Below, piece by piece: positions 15,461 through 26,137 of a stretch of DNA of 64,000 bases (position 1 is the first letter of the stretch; each line of letters opens with the position of its first letter). Source of the stretch: Melanopsichium pennsylvanicum. Lineage: Eukaryota; Basidiomycota; Ustilaginomycetes; Ustilaginales. The notes beneath the pieces were generated by a model. The model worked only from the letters and a program-made list of their open reading frames with translations. It did no database searches and had not been told where the DNA came from. The stretch covers positions 434,001-498,000 of the forward strand of contig OAPG01000019.1 in assembly GCA_900208305.1 (NCBI GenBank). The letters are read 5' to 3'. The position numbers and the translations under genes were made by a program.

Positions 15461-16757
15461 ATGTTGGAAGCTCGTCTCCGTGAGGCTGTCCTCGTAAGTA
15501 TCGCAAAAACAACTTCAACCTTGAATACAGATGATGCACACAACTCACTTTGGTTTCATTTATCTATCGTCCAATTCAATTCCTTGTCAATTTCCGATGC
15601 TTGCTGTTTGCCAACGATAACAGCTCAAAAAGGTCCTCGACGCCGTGCGCGAACTCATCACCGATGCCAACTTTGAGTGCTCCGAGGACGGTATTGTAAG
15701 TCTATCATTCCTTTTTTTTGCGTTTCCCTTTCCTTTTCCCCTGCTGAATCACACGCTCTTCATTCCCTCCACAGCGTCTGCAAGCAATGGACAACTCGCA
15801 CGTAGCTCTGTCTGCCATTGAACTTCGAACCGACTGTTTCGAAGAGTTTCGATGCGATCGACCCATGTCCATCGGCGTATCCCTCTCGTCTCTAGGAAAA
15901 ATCCTCAAGGGAGCCAACAACGATGACGTCCTCTCGCTCAAAAAAGCCGACGATGGCGACACTCTCCAAATGACTTTTGAATCTCCAAAATCCGACCGAG
16001 TTGGAGAATTCGAAATGAAACTCATGGACATTGACTCGGAACATCTTGGTATTCCCGATACCCAGTACGATGCTGTGGTCAAGATGAGTTCGGGCGAGTT
16101 TGGAAGAATTTGTAGGGATCTTGCCAACATTGGCGAATCGGTCAAAATCGAAGTTTCCAAAGAAGGCGTTTCGTTTTCTGCTGAAGGTGAGATTGGTGCA
16201 GCTAGGATGACACTTAAGCAAGGTAGTGGTACTGCCATTTTGGCAGACAATGAGGATGATGATGATGATCAAGATGTCAAGCCGGCTAAGAAGAAGCGTA
16301 AGGCAGATGGTGGATCGAGCGGTAGCGGTAGTGGTAGTGGTGGTCAGGTTCCGGTCAAGATTGAAATGCAACAGGCAGTCAATTTGACCTTTTCGTTGAA
16401 ATATTTGAGCAACTTTGCTAAAGCTGCTCCATTGGCAGATGAAGTTCAACTGCACATGTCAAACGAAGTGCCTCTGCTTGTAAGTTGTCCCCCTCTCTCT
16501 TCTTCTTCTTCTTCTTCTTTTCTTTTCTTTCTTGATCAAAACACCAGGGGAAAGGGTTGAAAAACTTCAAGCAATAAGTAATACTGACAGTAAAATGACT
16601 CCTTGTTTTTCTTTTTTTTTTTTTTTTTTTTTTTTCTTCTTCTTCTTCTTCTTTGGGATGTGTGTTTTGGGTTGATCAATAACAGTGCGAGTTCGGATTC
16701 GAGAATGGTTATGTTCGATTTTACCTTGCTCCCAAACTTAGCGAGGATGACGACTAA
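15461..16757 (+). CDS. POL30: PCNA, DNA sliding clamp (4 exons)
   Basis: Exons 15461-15493, 15624-15695, 15775-16479 and 16686-16757; all introns start GTAAGT and end AG, and all junctions are phase 0. The 293-residue product begins MLEARLREAVL and continues with LKKVLDAVRELI, SEDGIRLQAMDNSHVAL, a middle IDSEHLGIPD (the interdomain-connecting region is recognisable) and a C-terminal YVRFYLAPKL. PCNA forms the homotrimeric ring that tethers polymerases delta and epsilon and repair factors through PIP motifs. It is about 32 residues longer than human PCNA because of an insertion at residues ~193-227: an acidic run, then KKKRK, then a Gly/Ser run, at the position of the J loop. It is divergent from the DOA1-like gene, with MluI boxes upstream. 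Confidence 0.98.
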
Positions 16758-17196
16758 TAATTTTCCCTCGATATCGCTCTTTTACAACAACAATAACAAC
16801 ATTGTTACTAACCGAAAACAAACACATACACACACACACACACTCTCTCTCTCTCACACATACGTATCCTTTTAGGTTTTGATGTATAGTAACGTTGCAT
16901 CATTTTTTGGTTTTTTTTTGTGTTCTCGCATTCAAGAGTAGCTGCTAGTCGGTTCTTGTGTTTCGTTTTTCTTCGAGATGGTATAAAAACGCAGCATGAA
17001 TATCGGAACCAACGTGTGTCTCTCTTCGAATCGAGAAAGGGCACGTACACTACAAAAACAATCACATTTGATTCGATTCTGAATTCCGTTCATGCAATAC
17101 TGCACAATTGTCTTTTAACAATACTGTGAATTGACCATCCGAAACATGCTTTTCAGAAAGACAGCCGGAGTTTTCCTTTTCTATTGTTTGTTCTTT
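16758..17196. other. Convergent 3' intergenic region
   Basis: Between the PCNA stop and the stop of the minus-strand mitochondrial gene. Contains a CA/CT dinucleotide tract at about 16824-16860. No gene seen. Confidence 0.6.
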
Positions 17197-17978
17197 TTAA
17201 GTTTTGCGATCGACAAGGCTGATACTGAACAAATTTGATTTGGATTTCTCTTCTGGTTGCTGCGGTGGTGGATTCGATTCAGGAGATTGATCAATCAACT
17301 TTGGTTGTGTACCTTCTTCCAAACTTGAAGATGTGGTTAATGACGACAAAGACTTTTGCTTGTTGTTTCGAGCAGGGAAAAGTTCTTCCAACTTGTCTGC
17401 TGCTAACAGCCCAAGTGTCGCAAACACTAAACCCCAATAACATGGTCCCAGGAAGCAAATGCGAAACAAAACAGTGTGTGTGTGTGAGAGAGAGAGAGAG
17501 GGGAAGAGAATGTGGGTTAGCATAATTCAAAGGTCGTTAAAAAAGAAGAAGAATCGGAGGGGAAGGGGGATACGTTACTGGCACCACAAGCCCAAAACAC
17601 CAACTTGGTATTGTAGGGTAAAGATTTGTACGATGCGTACACGGATCCTTCCTTCCCACCATTGCGCTTAGTCTCTCGACCATGACCTCTCGTATTATCA
17701 AAAGTAGTAGTAGTAGTAGTAGTAGCTGCATAATTTGGACCTTGTCTGGCTTGGCCTGAAGGTCGAGAAGGTGGTGCAGGTGTTGGAGGAGCGTCATTCT
17801 TCAATACTGGTTGAGAGGCAGATGTAGATGTAGACCAAGATGATGATATGTGTGTGTGTGTGGAAGTTTTGGAACGCAAACCAAAACGTTGTGTTGTGGT
17901 TGTCAAACTTCGTCGTCGTAACGAACCCAATCCAAGTTTGGTAACTAGCATCGCTGTGGAACGGGGTACAACCATCAT
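17197..17978 (-). CDS. Small predicted mitochondrial membrane protein (2 exons), function unknown
   Basis: Exon 1 is 17978-17579 and exon 2 is 17426-17197. The 152-bp intron (17578-17427) starts GTAACG and ends TTTAG, and an ATG codon is made across the junction. The ~209-residue product has an Arg/Ser/Thr-rich, acid-free N terminus (MMVVPRSTAMLV, LRRRSLTTTTQRFGLR) like a mitochondrial presequence. Then come a Pro/Ser/Thr linker, a single hydrophobic segment formed only after splicing (LVFWACGA joined to MFATLGLLAA), and a charged Ser/Pro-rich tail. No family was recognised. The intron choice is the one that yields a continuous membrane segment; the donor is not canonical GTRAGT. Confidence 0.6.
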
Positions 17979-18710
17979 ACAGTAAAACACCCAGACCTGT
18001 CCTATCCGAGCTTTAGATTCGATCGATGGATGAATCGTACCAAGACGAGGTATTGCGAGACTGGTCAACTAAAGGTTGAGGAGGTAAATAAGGTGTGAAA
18101 GGAAAAAGGTACTCCAAAAGAGAGTTCAAATTCCGATTTCCGAAATCTCATTCTCACCAAAATGCAGAGTACACATAATTCAGAAACGGTGACCGACGGC
18201 TTTGCATATTTTGCCATTGTGGATGCCGAAATGATTGCGCAAAATAACCGAGTGGGAGCTAATCTCGACCTAACATCTCGCTCTTCTTCCCCGAAAAAAA
18301 AAAAAAGTCGGCCGACATCGCAAAAATGGCGGATGGAGAACGAGTAGAGCCGCGGCAAAATCCAAATATAACATAGTCAAAAAGGCGAAATCTTGAACTG
18401 TACATGTGATAGGGAAGGACGACAGAGGGATGTTTGAGGGGGGAAATAATGAGTCAAAAACAAGAATTTGAAGAGAATGATGATCGCGTTACGCTTCCAC
18501 TTATTCTCTCTCAGAGTGTTGCGTCTCTGTCTTGTTTGCTTCAATCGCTTTGCTTTTGTGCAACACAGTAAAACCGAAACGCCTACATCACTCCACTTCC
18601 TCCTCATATTACTCGACCAACCTTGCCGCGCTTCAACTCTCCTCCTATTCCTCCTGCTCGCCTTCTCGATTGACGAGCATATAAACCAGGCAATCACAGG
18701 GCAAAGTTCT
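17979..18710. promoter_or_regulatory. Divergent intergenic region, mitochondrial protein / aldehyde dehydrogenase
   Basis: 732 bp between divergent starts. A pyrimidine-rich stretch at about 18590-18665 precedes the aldehyde dehydrogenase ATG. No other feature was recognised. Confidence 0.5.
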
Positions 18711-20827
18711 ATGTCGATCTCTCTTGCCCATACCACAAGAATAAGCCTCTTCGGACGAGCAGTTCCTTCTCTTCCCTCTTTCTATACCGCAAGCTTCCAC
18801 ACAAGATCGGCGCCAAATTGGGTACTTCGAGCTACAACATTGATCAAAAATGTAAGTGGAATGCTTGTGCAGACAAACGGGGAACAGCGCGTATTGGAAA
18901 AACAAAGAAAAACAGCTTCTTTAGATGATGAGGACATTTCTAAATCATGTGAACAATCCAACACCGAGAAGGTCATCAGCCTTGAAATTGTGCGGAGTAA
19001 AGATTAACCAGACTCTGATCCACTGCTTCTTCGAGTTCCAAGCATGTTCTCCCACTGCCGTCGCTCGAAAGCTATTGAAAAATAAGGCAAAAGTCATACT
19101 AACCTTGCCTCTTCCTTGCTCTTTTGAACCGCTTTCTTTTGCGATCTCAGCCATATCGTTTGACCGAAACTCCAACAGCCTCGCTTTCTTTCCCACAAAG
19201 CCGTTCTCTCTCGACTCGAACCAAGGTCGATCCAGCCGCAATTGCGTCGCAACTAAGCAGCATGGCTTCCACGTCAAAGACACCGGCTCCTGAGCCAACG
19301 CTCTACATCAACGGCAAGTGGACTCACGCCAAAGCCGGTCACACACGCCCCATCATCAACCCTTACGATGCTTCAACCATCACGGTCATCGACGAAGCCT
19401 CTAGCGACGACGCACTCGCAGCTATCCATTCTGCAGTCCAATTCTTCCGATCCTCTCAGTGGCCTCACCAAACCTGCACCTCGCGCTCCCTTCTCCTATC
19501 CAATGTAGCAGATCTTCTGCAACGCGATAAGCACATACTGGCCGAGATTGAGACCAAGGACACGGGCAAGACCCTGGAAGAATCCAAAGTGGACGTCGAC
19601 GACGTGACCAATGTGTTCCGCTTCTACGCTGCGGAAGCAAAGAAGCTCGACGCGCCCAAAAAGATTGTGTCTGATGTGATCCCCGACTCTGTCGAGAGCA
19701 CGACAACGCATGTGCCCGTAGGAGTATGTGTGCTGATCGCACCTTGGAACTATCCGTTGCTCCAAATTTGCTGGAAGGTGGCACCCGCGTTGGCTACGGG
19801 CAATGCTGTCATCATCAAGCCCTCCGAAGTCACACCTCTATCAACGATCCATTTCGTCAAGCTGCTTGTGGAGGCGGGTGCGCCTGTAGGCTCTGTGCAG
19901 TTACTCACCGCTGGTGGAGCGTCGGTAGGTCCCACTCTGACCGAGCACCCGGATGTGGATCTAGTGTCGTTCACTGGTGGGCTCGACACGGGTCGACGCA
20001 TCATCGCATCATGTGCATCCACAGTGAAGCGGTGCACGGTCGAGCTTGGAGGAAAGAATCCCAACGTAGTGTTTGCGGATTGTGACCTGGAGTGGGCCAT
20101 CGACACGGTAGTTACGGGAGTGTTTTTACATTCGGGTCAAGTGTGCTCGAGTGGAGCAAGGTTGATCGTGGAAGAGTCGATTGCGGACAAGTTGGTTGCA
20201 GGCGTGGTGGAGAGAGCCAAGAGGATTCAGATGGGCAATGGCATGAATGCAGCAAGCGAGACTGGACCGCTCGTCTCGGCGCAGCACTTGGCCAAAGTGG
20301 AAGCGTTTGTCAAACTCGGAATCGAGGAAGGAGCAAAATTGTTGGTGGGAGGTGCAAGGCCTGATGCCAAGGAGCACCCAGAATTGGCCAAAGGTTACTT
20401 TTTCTGTCCGACGGTGTTCGATCACTGTAAGAGGGAGATGAGAATTGTTCAAGAGGAGACTTTTGGTCCTATTCTCACTGTGGAACGATTCAAGAATGGA
20501 GACGAGGAAGAGGCGATTGCATTGGCGAATGATACAAAGTATGGTCTAGCCGGAGGTGTGCAGAGCGGCAACGTTGAGAGAGCGAGGAGGGTTGCCAAGA
20601 GGTTGAGGCACGGTACGGTTTGGGTGAACAGTTATGGATCGTACACGCCAGCGGCTGAGTGGGGTGGATTCGGAATGAGCGGTAACGGAAGAGAACTGGG
20701 TAGTAAAGGACTGGATGAGTACATTGAGACGAGGCACGAGTGGATTGAGACGCAACCAGGCAAGCCGGGATGGTTCAAGGGTAAGGGTAAGCCATTGAAG
20801 CCTGCTACGATCAAGGCCAAGCTTTGA
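18711..20827 (+). CDS. NAD(P)+-dependent aldehyde dehydrogenase (betaine-aldehyde dehydrogenase type), spliced mitochondrial presequence
   Basis: The core (19262-20827) is a complete ~521-residue ALDH: APWNYPLLQ (cofactor-binding entrance), FTGGLDTGRRI, the general-base Glu in VELGGKNP, the catalytic Cys in HSGQVCSSGARL, and a closing EWGGFGMSGNGRELG. Overall it resembles betaine-aldehyde/aminoaldehyde dehydrogenases. Upstream, an exon at 18711-18851 (47 codons, Arg/Ser-rich, almost acid-free) can splice through a 299-bp intron (GTAAGT...CTCAG, 18852-19150) in phase 0 onto 19151. This adds a presequence ending near SRSLSTR and gives 605 residues. The internal ATG at 19262 would give a cytosolic form. 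Substrate is not determined by sequence. The core call is firm; the first exon is inferred. Confidence 0.88.
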
Positions 20828-21622
20828 AACTCGTTGTGAATGTATAATATTGTTTCTCTTTACTGTGTGTTTTGTTCCTAGCTGAATGCATTTGTGTTAC
20901 TTTGCTTATCACTGAGAGATTGACGATTGGTTTGAGACCATGACATATAAACATAACTTCTTTGGAGAAGAAAAAAGAAACAGTGTCGATTAAACCTCCT
21001 GTGCGAGATGCACATTTGACTGACTCACCACGCTGCTTTTTCACATCCCCCTTTGTATTATTTATTCATTAATAATAAAGCTCTGAAATCAGAATCCGAA
21101 ATCGCACGTTGACTGCGACTGCGACTGCGACTGCGACTGCGAACTCAAACCCCACACTCGACTTCCACGCAACACAAATGCACAGCACAGCATAATACAC
21201 AGCATAGCACAGTACAGCGCATTTCATACACTCTTGGATTCATCACATCACATCACATCACATCACACTACGCTACCTTCACTATACAGTATTGTTTTTC
21301 TTTTCTTTTCTTTTTATTCGACTCTCTGATTTACACTCTTACACAGACTCTAACAGCTCTCTCATCTCTCACAACATCATCATCCACACAAACGTCTGTT
21401 CCAAGGCACAAATCTTTTTCCGGTGTTCCTAGTCCATCACCACTGTTGCAGCACAACCAACTGACTTTTTCTAGACATATCCTTTCCCCATCTAACGACC
21501 CTCTGTAACGACCTACTCGACCCACCTTACATCATTCATCCGACACACTCGCTCCATCGCAACCATTTCTCCTTCTTGCAAGTCTTGCCTACATCAAACA
21601 CCACTCCCCTCGCTTCTTCATC
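20828..21622. other. Intergenic region with short tandem repeats
   Basis: Contains (GACTGC)n at about 21111-21142, CACATx repeats at about 21243-21268, a TACAGTA half-site at 21285, and the CT/CA-rich leader of the deubiquitinase gene. No gene seen. Confidence 0.6.
21111..21142. repeat. GACTGC hexamer tandem repeat
   Basis: About five uninterrupted copies of the hexamer. Confidence 0.9.
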
Positions 21623-24600
21623 ATGCCTGCCGTGGTAGGCACAGTCATGTCTCCCTCTTCCACCTCCTCCGCTTTCCTCTCTGCCAATCATCCTCTCAAC
21701 CTCCGCAAACAGGCGCAACCCAAACTTGATTCGAATTTCGGCGTCAAAACCTACATTGGTGCTGCAAATGCCTTGTTAGACAAGGCAAGGGCTGCAGACG
21801 CACAAGATCAGATCGAAGTCGCTTTCGTCAACTACCTCAAGGCAGCCAGTGTCGCAGCCTTCATCTCAAAGCATGACGATTGGCCAACCATACAAAAGGC
21901 CCGTGGCTCGGTATACCAGGCGTACAACGAACTCATGAAGCAAGCTCCCGCCTTTATCGATCGTACAAAACGTCTAGAGATGCAGCTTGCCATTCGAGAG
22001 GAACGCAATGCAAAGGCCCAGGCGCAAGCCGCCGAGGAACAGGCTCAGAACGCAGCACGCCAACGTGAAGCTCAACCGCCAGGCGACTCGGCTCTTCGTA
22101 CCCATACATCCACCAGCCCAGCCCCCTTCGATTCTACCGCCATACCAGCCATGGACGCTTCATCCCACGATTCGGATGATGATCATTCTGCCCACGGTAC
22201 AGATGCAGAGCCTGTCGACCATCACGCCACAGGAAGGCGTACAGGAAGCTCTCTCGCAGATCGCCTTCAGGCGCTACGTAACAGCGCTGCTAGCGATCCC
22301 GCAGAGCTTCGCAATCGTCGTCGCTCCGACAGCACCAATTCCACCTCGGCTCTACCTAGAACGTCCGATTTGACTTCCCATCTCGAAGCACTTTCAGAAC
22401 ATCCCCCTTCCTCTTCCAACCGCGCCTTTGATATGCACAGCTTCAATCAAGCTTTGCCCGATGCATCCAGCGCTCAACCCGACTTTCCTGCTGTGCCCAC
22501 CGCCTCCGAGTTTAGCTCTGCCTATCCGACCATCGATCAGCTCGAGTCTTGGCATCCTCCAGACCGCCCGATCAGCAACGATGCCGCTGACTTTCCTGCA
22601 ATTCCAACACACTCTGTCGGCAAGGTCAAGCGACCATTACCAGCTCCACCAACCAGCAGCTCCACCGATGTCGCATGTGAGTTTGCACTCGCGCGCGATG
22701 TTCCTGAACCGTTCAGTCAATCCGCTGCACCAGCACAGCCAGCACAGCCATCACAACCACCGCAGCGTAAAGTGGACGGTTTGCCAAATCACGATTCTCG
22801 CCGTTTCAGCTTGCAGCAACACCGATCGCGCTATCCAAGCAGCTCAACCGTCCCAACACTCGAACAGCAGCAGACACAAGCTTCGACGTCCATGCGCAAC
22901 TCAGCTTCGGCATCCGGCGAACCCTTCAATGCAGCACACCCTGCATCGCTCATGGTCGGCTCCAAACCCGCTCTGCCCATGAGCAACCATATCTCTGAGG
23001 AAGATCTATTCAACTACCTCAACCCAGGCTTCGAGAAATTTACCGATGCAGAGGGAAAGCACAAGATCGGCAAAAAGTTGGGTCTCAATGTATTGCTGCT
23101 TGATGTACGCAGTCGAGCCGAATACGAAGCTGGGCGTATCCTTGGCGGAAAGACAGTGTGTATCGAACCTATCACTCTCAGGGAAGGGATGAGCTCGGCA
23201 GATATCGAGGACAAGCTGGTACTCTCGCCACCGGAAGAGCAAGGTGCTTTCGCAACGCGCAACAGCTTCGATCTGGTCGTTTTGTACGACCGCAACCTTC
23301 GCTCGTTGCGTGGCAGCTATTCTGATGACGACATCCCTCAAGACCCGACAGCACAGGCAAGGATGGATATTCTCATCAGGGCCATCTACGAGAACGAGTT
23401 CTCAAAGACGCTCTCGCACCAGCCAGTGCTGCTCATTGGGGGATTCGAGCGATGGGCACAGAAAGCAGGAGAAAAGCTGATCTTGCGCAGTAATGCTCCG
23501 AATGGAAGTGGTCATGCGCAGAGGAGCAGCATCTCGTTTGAGCCAGGAACACGCTTCCCTACCGCAGACGACCCAAGTTTACGAGGGGCGGCGGCGGAGC
23601 AGGCAAGGGAGCAGGAATTGAAGCGTTCAAGGCGGCAGCAGCAGGTGCTTGCGGATGGTAGCAGTCCGTCGTTGTCGTATTCCATGCCAGGTTCGCCATC
23701 TGGACCGCCGAGGTCTGGAATGCAGCCAGGCGGCGTCTACCCAAGTCGAACCGCCAACGGAACGAGCTCACCCTTCGCTGCAGGCTCCACGAATGGCGGC
23801 TTTTCGACCCCATCGCTCCCTGCCCGTGCCTATCAAAGCGCAGGAATCGCTTCTGGTGCGCCTTCATTCCCTCCTGCCGCAGCACACCGCCCACCGTCGC
23901 GCTCCAACTCATCCACCACCTTCGACTACCCCCAACTCAAGCCCAGCTCTGTCTCTGATAGCGTGTCGCCCTACGGCATGGCAGCACCCCAGCCCCCACC
24001 CATGGCCGCATCCAGCACCACCCCATCTGCAGCCACCAGTTCGCCACGCGATCGCTTACACTCATACTCTACCTCGACTTCCACCTCTCTCACTCCCGGA
24101 AGTGGATCCGCAGGCGGCAATGATCCATCCAAGAAACAGGTCATGGCGCCTGGTTACGCTGGCCATCTCAGCACGCAGTCGTCTCGCATGTACGCGTCGC
24201 CTACCAATGGCCGCAGCGCAGACGAGATCAAGATCGGTCTCACCGGTCTCAAGAATCTTGGCAATTCGTGCTATATGAACTCCACCCTTCAATGTCTCTC
24301 GGCCACAATCCCACTCGCGAGATTCTTGCTGGACGGATCGTACAAGCAGGCCATCAACCGAACCAATCCACTCGGCACACAGGGGCAGCTGGCCACGGCA
24401 CTTGCGGGACTGGTTCATGTGATGTGGGGGGAAAAGTACGCGTTTGTCTCGCCCGTAACTTTCCGAGAAGCCATGGCGAGGTTCGCACCGAGTTTCCGCG
24501 GATACGATCAGCACGATTCGCAAGAGTTCTTGGCGATCTTGTTGGATGGGTTGCACGAAGATCTGAACTACGTTGTGACGAGACCAGCTGCGATCGAAAT

Positions 24601-25327
24601 GACGCCAGAGAGAGAGCACGAGCTGGAGACGCTTCCTCAACAGATTGCTTCGGTGAAAGAATGGTCGATCTACCGTATGCGCAATGACTCTCTGATTGTG
24701 GACTGGTTCCAGGGACAATTCCGAAACAAGCTTACGTGTTTGACGTGCGGAAAGACCTCCACCACGTACGAAGCGTATACATACCTCTCTCTTCCGGTTC
24801 CGCATGGGAGGGGGGTGGGAAAGGTGACGCTTCAACAATGTCTGGATGCGTTCGTAAGGGAAGAGATACTGGATAAGGGGGATATGTGGAATTGTCCGAG
24901 ATGTAAGAAGCCTAGGAGAGCGACCAAGCGATTGTCAATTTCTCGTTTGCCTCAGATTTTGCTGATTCATTTGAAGAGGTTTAGTTTCAAAGGTCCTTTT
25001 ACGGATAAGATCGATACTACCGTAACTTTTCCAACAAACACTTGGTTGGATTTGACCAATTATATGCCACCTCCTCTTCCTCCCAGTGCAAGTGGTATTG
25101 GTGGTGGTGGTTTGCCGGTTAGTCAGAGTCAGAAACCACCTTATCTTTACGATCTTTATGCGGTGACGCATCATTTCGGAAGTCTCAACACTGGTCATTA
25201 TACTGCAACGGTCAAGAGCAATAGAGAATTTTGGTATTTGGACGATAGCAGGGTTGTCAAAGGAGATTATAGGCAATTACATACGAATAGTCCCTACGTG
25301 CTGTGGTTCAGGAGGAAGCCGAATTAA
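21623..25327 (+). CDS. Ubiquitin-specific protease, Doa4/Ubp5/USP8 type
   Basis: 1234 residues, ATG at 21623. N-terminal helical USP8-dimerisation/MIT-like domain (about 34-125; YIGAANALLDKAR), then a long Ser/Pro-rich linker. A rhodanese domain follows (about 455-615; LLLDVRSRAEYEAGRI), in which the usual active-site Cys position reads VVLYDRN, so it is probably non-catalytic. Next is another disordered stretch, then the peptidase C19 domain (about 870-1230). Catalytic Cys 883 is in GLKNLGNSCYMNS, a zinc ribbon is visible (CLTCGK, NCPRCKK), and the His is in LNTGHYTATV (residue 1192), with the closing WYLDDSRV. Yeast Doa4 and human USP8 with this layout remove ubiquitin from endosomal cargo before ESCRT-mediated sorting. 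No introns. Confidence 0.93.
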   Translation: MPAVVGTVMSPSSTSSAFLSANHPLNLRKQAQPKLDSNFGVKTYIGAANALLDKARAADAQDQIEVAFVNYLKAASVAAFISKHDDWPTIQKARGSVYQAYNELMKQAPAFIDRTKRLEMQLAIREERNAKAQAQAAEEQAQNAARQREAQPPGDSALRTHTSTSPAPFDSTAIPAMDASSHDSDDDHSAHGTDAEPVDHHATGRRTGSSLADRLQALRNSAASDPAELRNRRRSDSTNSTSALPRTSDLTSHLEALSEHPPSSSNRAFDMHSFNQALPDASSAQPDFPAVPTASEFSSAYPTIDQLESWHPPDRPISNDAADFPAIPTHSVGKVKRPLPAPPTSSSTDVACEFALARDVPEPFSQSAAPAQPAQPSQPPQRKVDGLPNHDSRRFSLQQHRSRYPSSSTVPTLEQQQTQASTSMRNSASASGEPFNAAHPASLMVGSKPALPMSNHISEEDLFNYLNPGFEKFTDAEGKHKIGKKLGLNVLLLDVRSRAEYEAGRILGGKTVCIEPITLREGMSSADIEDKLVLSPPEEQGAFATRNSFDLVVLYDRNLRSLRGSYSDDDIPQDPTAQARMDILIRAIYENEFSKTLSHQPVLLIGGFERWAQKAGEKLILRSNAPNGSGHAQRSSISFEPGTRFPTADDPSLRGAAAEQAREQELKRSRRQQQVLADGSSPSLSYSMPGSPSGPPRSGMQPGGVYPSRTANGTSSPFAAGSTNGGFSTPSLPARAYQSAGIASGAPSFPPAAAHRPPSRSNSSTTFDYPQLKPSSVSDSVSPYGMAAPQPPPMAASSTTPSAATSSPRDRLHSYSTSTSTSLTPGSGSAGGNDPSKKQVMAPGYAGHLSTQSSRMYASPTNGRSADEIKIGLTGLKNLGNSCYMNSTLQCLSATIPLARFLLDGSYKQAINRTNPLGTQGQLATALAGLVHVMWGEKYAFVSPVTFREAMARFAPSFRGYDQHDSQEFLAILLDGLHEDLNYVVTRPAAIEMTPEREHELETLPQQIASVKEWSIYRMRNDSLIVDWFQGQFRNKLTCLTCGKTSTTYEAYTYLSLPVPHGRGVGKVTLQQCLDAFVREEILDKGDMWNCPRCKKPRRATKRLSISRLPQILLIHLKRFSFKGPFTDKIDTTVTFPTNTWLDLTNYMPPPLPPSASGIGGGGLPVSQSQKPPYLYDLYAVTHHFGSLNTGHYTATVKSNREFWYLDDSRVVKGDYRQLHTNSPYVLWFRRKPN

Positions 25328-26137
25328 GTAGAAGTTGGTTGGTCGTTGCAAGCGCGCCGTGGATGCGTTTCATTTTGATCGCTTCTTCGCGCTGGGCCTT
25401 GTCAAGACATTCTTATGCATGTGTGTCGTAAAATTAATCACATGTTTGTTGTCACATGCTCGAACTGGTTCTTAGTGTCCCTGTGACGAAAAAGAAGGAG
25501 CATCATGAAACAAGGCAATGATGGGTTAATCACTTTTATTTCATATTGTTCACATGTGGCCGACCAAGAAGCTAAGTATGAATTGTTTTTTTTTAACTGT
25601 ACTGTACTGTACAGTATATTTTATGCTTGAGTCAGAGTAGCGTTGAACGTGTCGCTAAGCGAATTTTTTTTTCCCCAAATCTTAGTGCTAAGCAATCCTA
25701 ACGTGTTCAGAAAAAAATAAGCTCGACTAGAACATTATTGTTCTTTTCATCAAGCTACGATTGAACCAAATCATCAATGGCCACAAGGGAATAAGGTTGA
25801 AGATTAACATCTTATGAAGCTGAGAAAAGGATTTCTTAATACTGTATTTGGTCAAGGCAAGATGAAGATGCAGCGGATGCGCATGCAATTGGTGGGTGAA
25901 AGGTTTGGAATGAAGGATGTTGGGTTTCAGCGCAAGCTTGTTATCGGTGCCAGCGATAGAACTTTGGAGATTTCTAAAAGCCTAGAAGCATGGCATCTTG
26001 CACCTTTCTCTTAGCCGCCTGAAGCGCTGTTAAAGCAAAGATGTTGGGGCAGGGGGAGGGGAAGGATATATAGAAAAGGTGAATCATTTGGCTCCTCATT
26101 TTTTTTCGTACAACAGTCACAGTAAACCTTGGCAATC
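25328..26137. other. Intergenic region with TACTGTACAGTA palindrome
   Basis: Holds a 12-bp perfect palindrome inside a longer ACTG/TACTG run (25595-25618). From about 25860 on it is similar to the DNA upstream of the second zinc-knuckle gene (shared GAAGATGCAGCGGA, then a shared TGGTGGGT-like block). No gene seen. Confidence 0.6.
25605..25616. repeat. Perfect palindrome TACTGTACAGTA
   Basis: Embedded in an ACTGTACTGTACTGTACAGT run. The same 12-mer recurs at 56262-56273. Confidence 0.9.

Noticed and set aside
23006..23341. Catalytic rhodanese activity in the deubiquitinase
   Set aside because: The domain is visible, but the position expected for the active-site Cys reads Tyr-Asp-Arg, so sulfurtransferase activity is unlikely.
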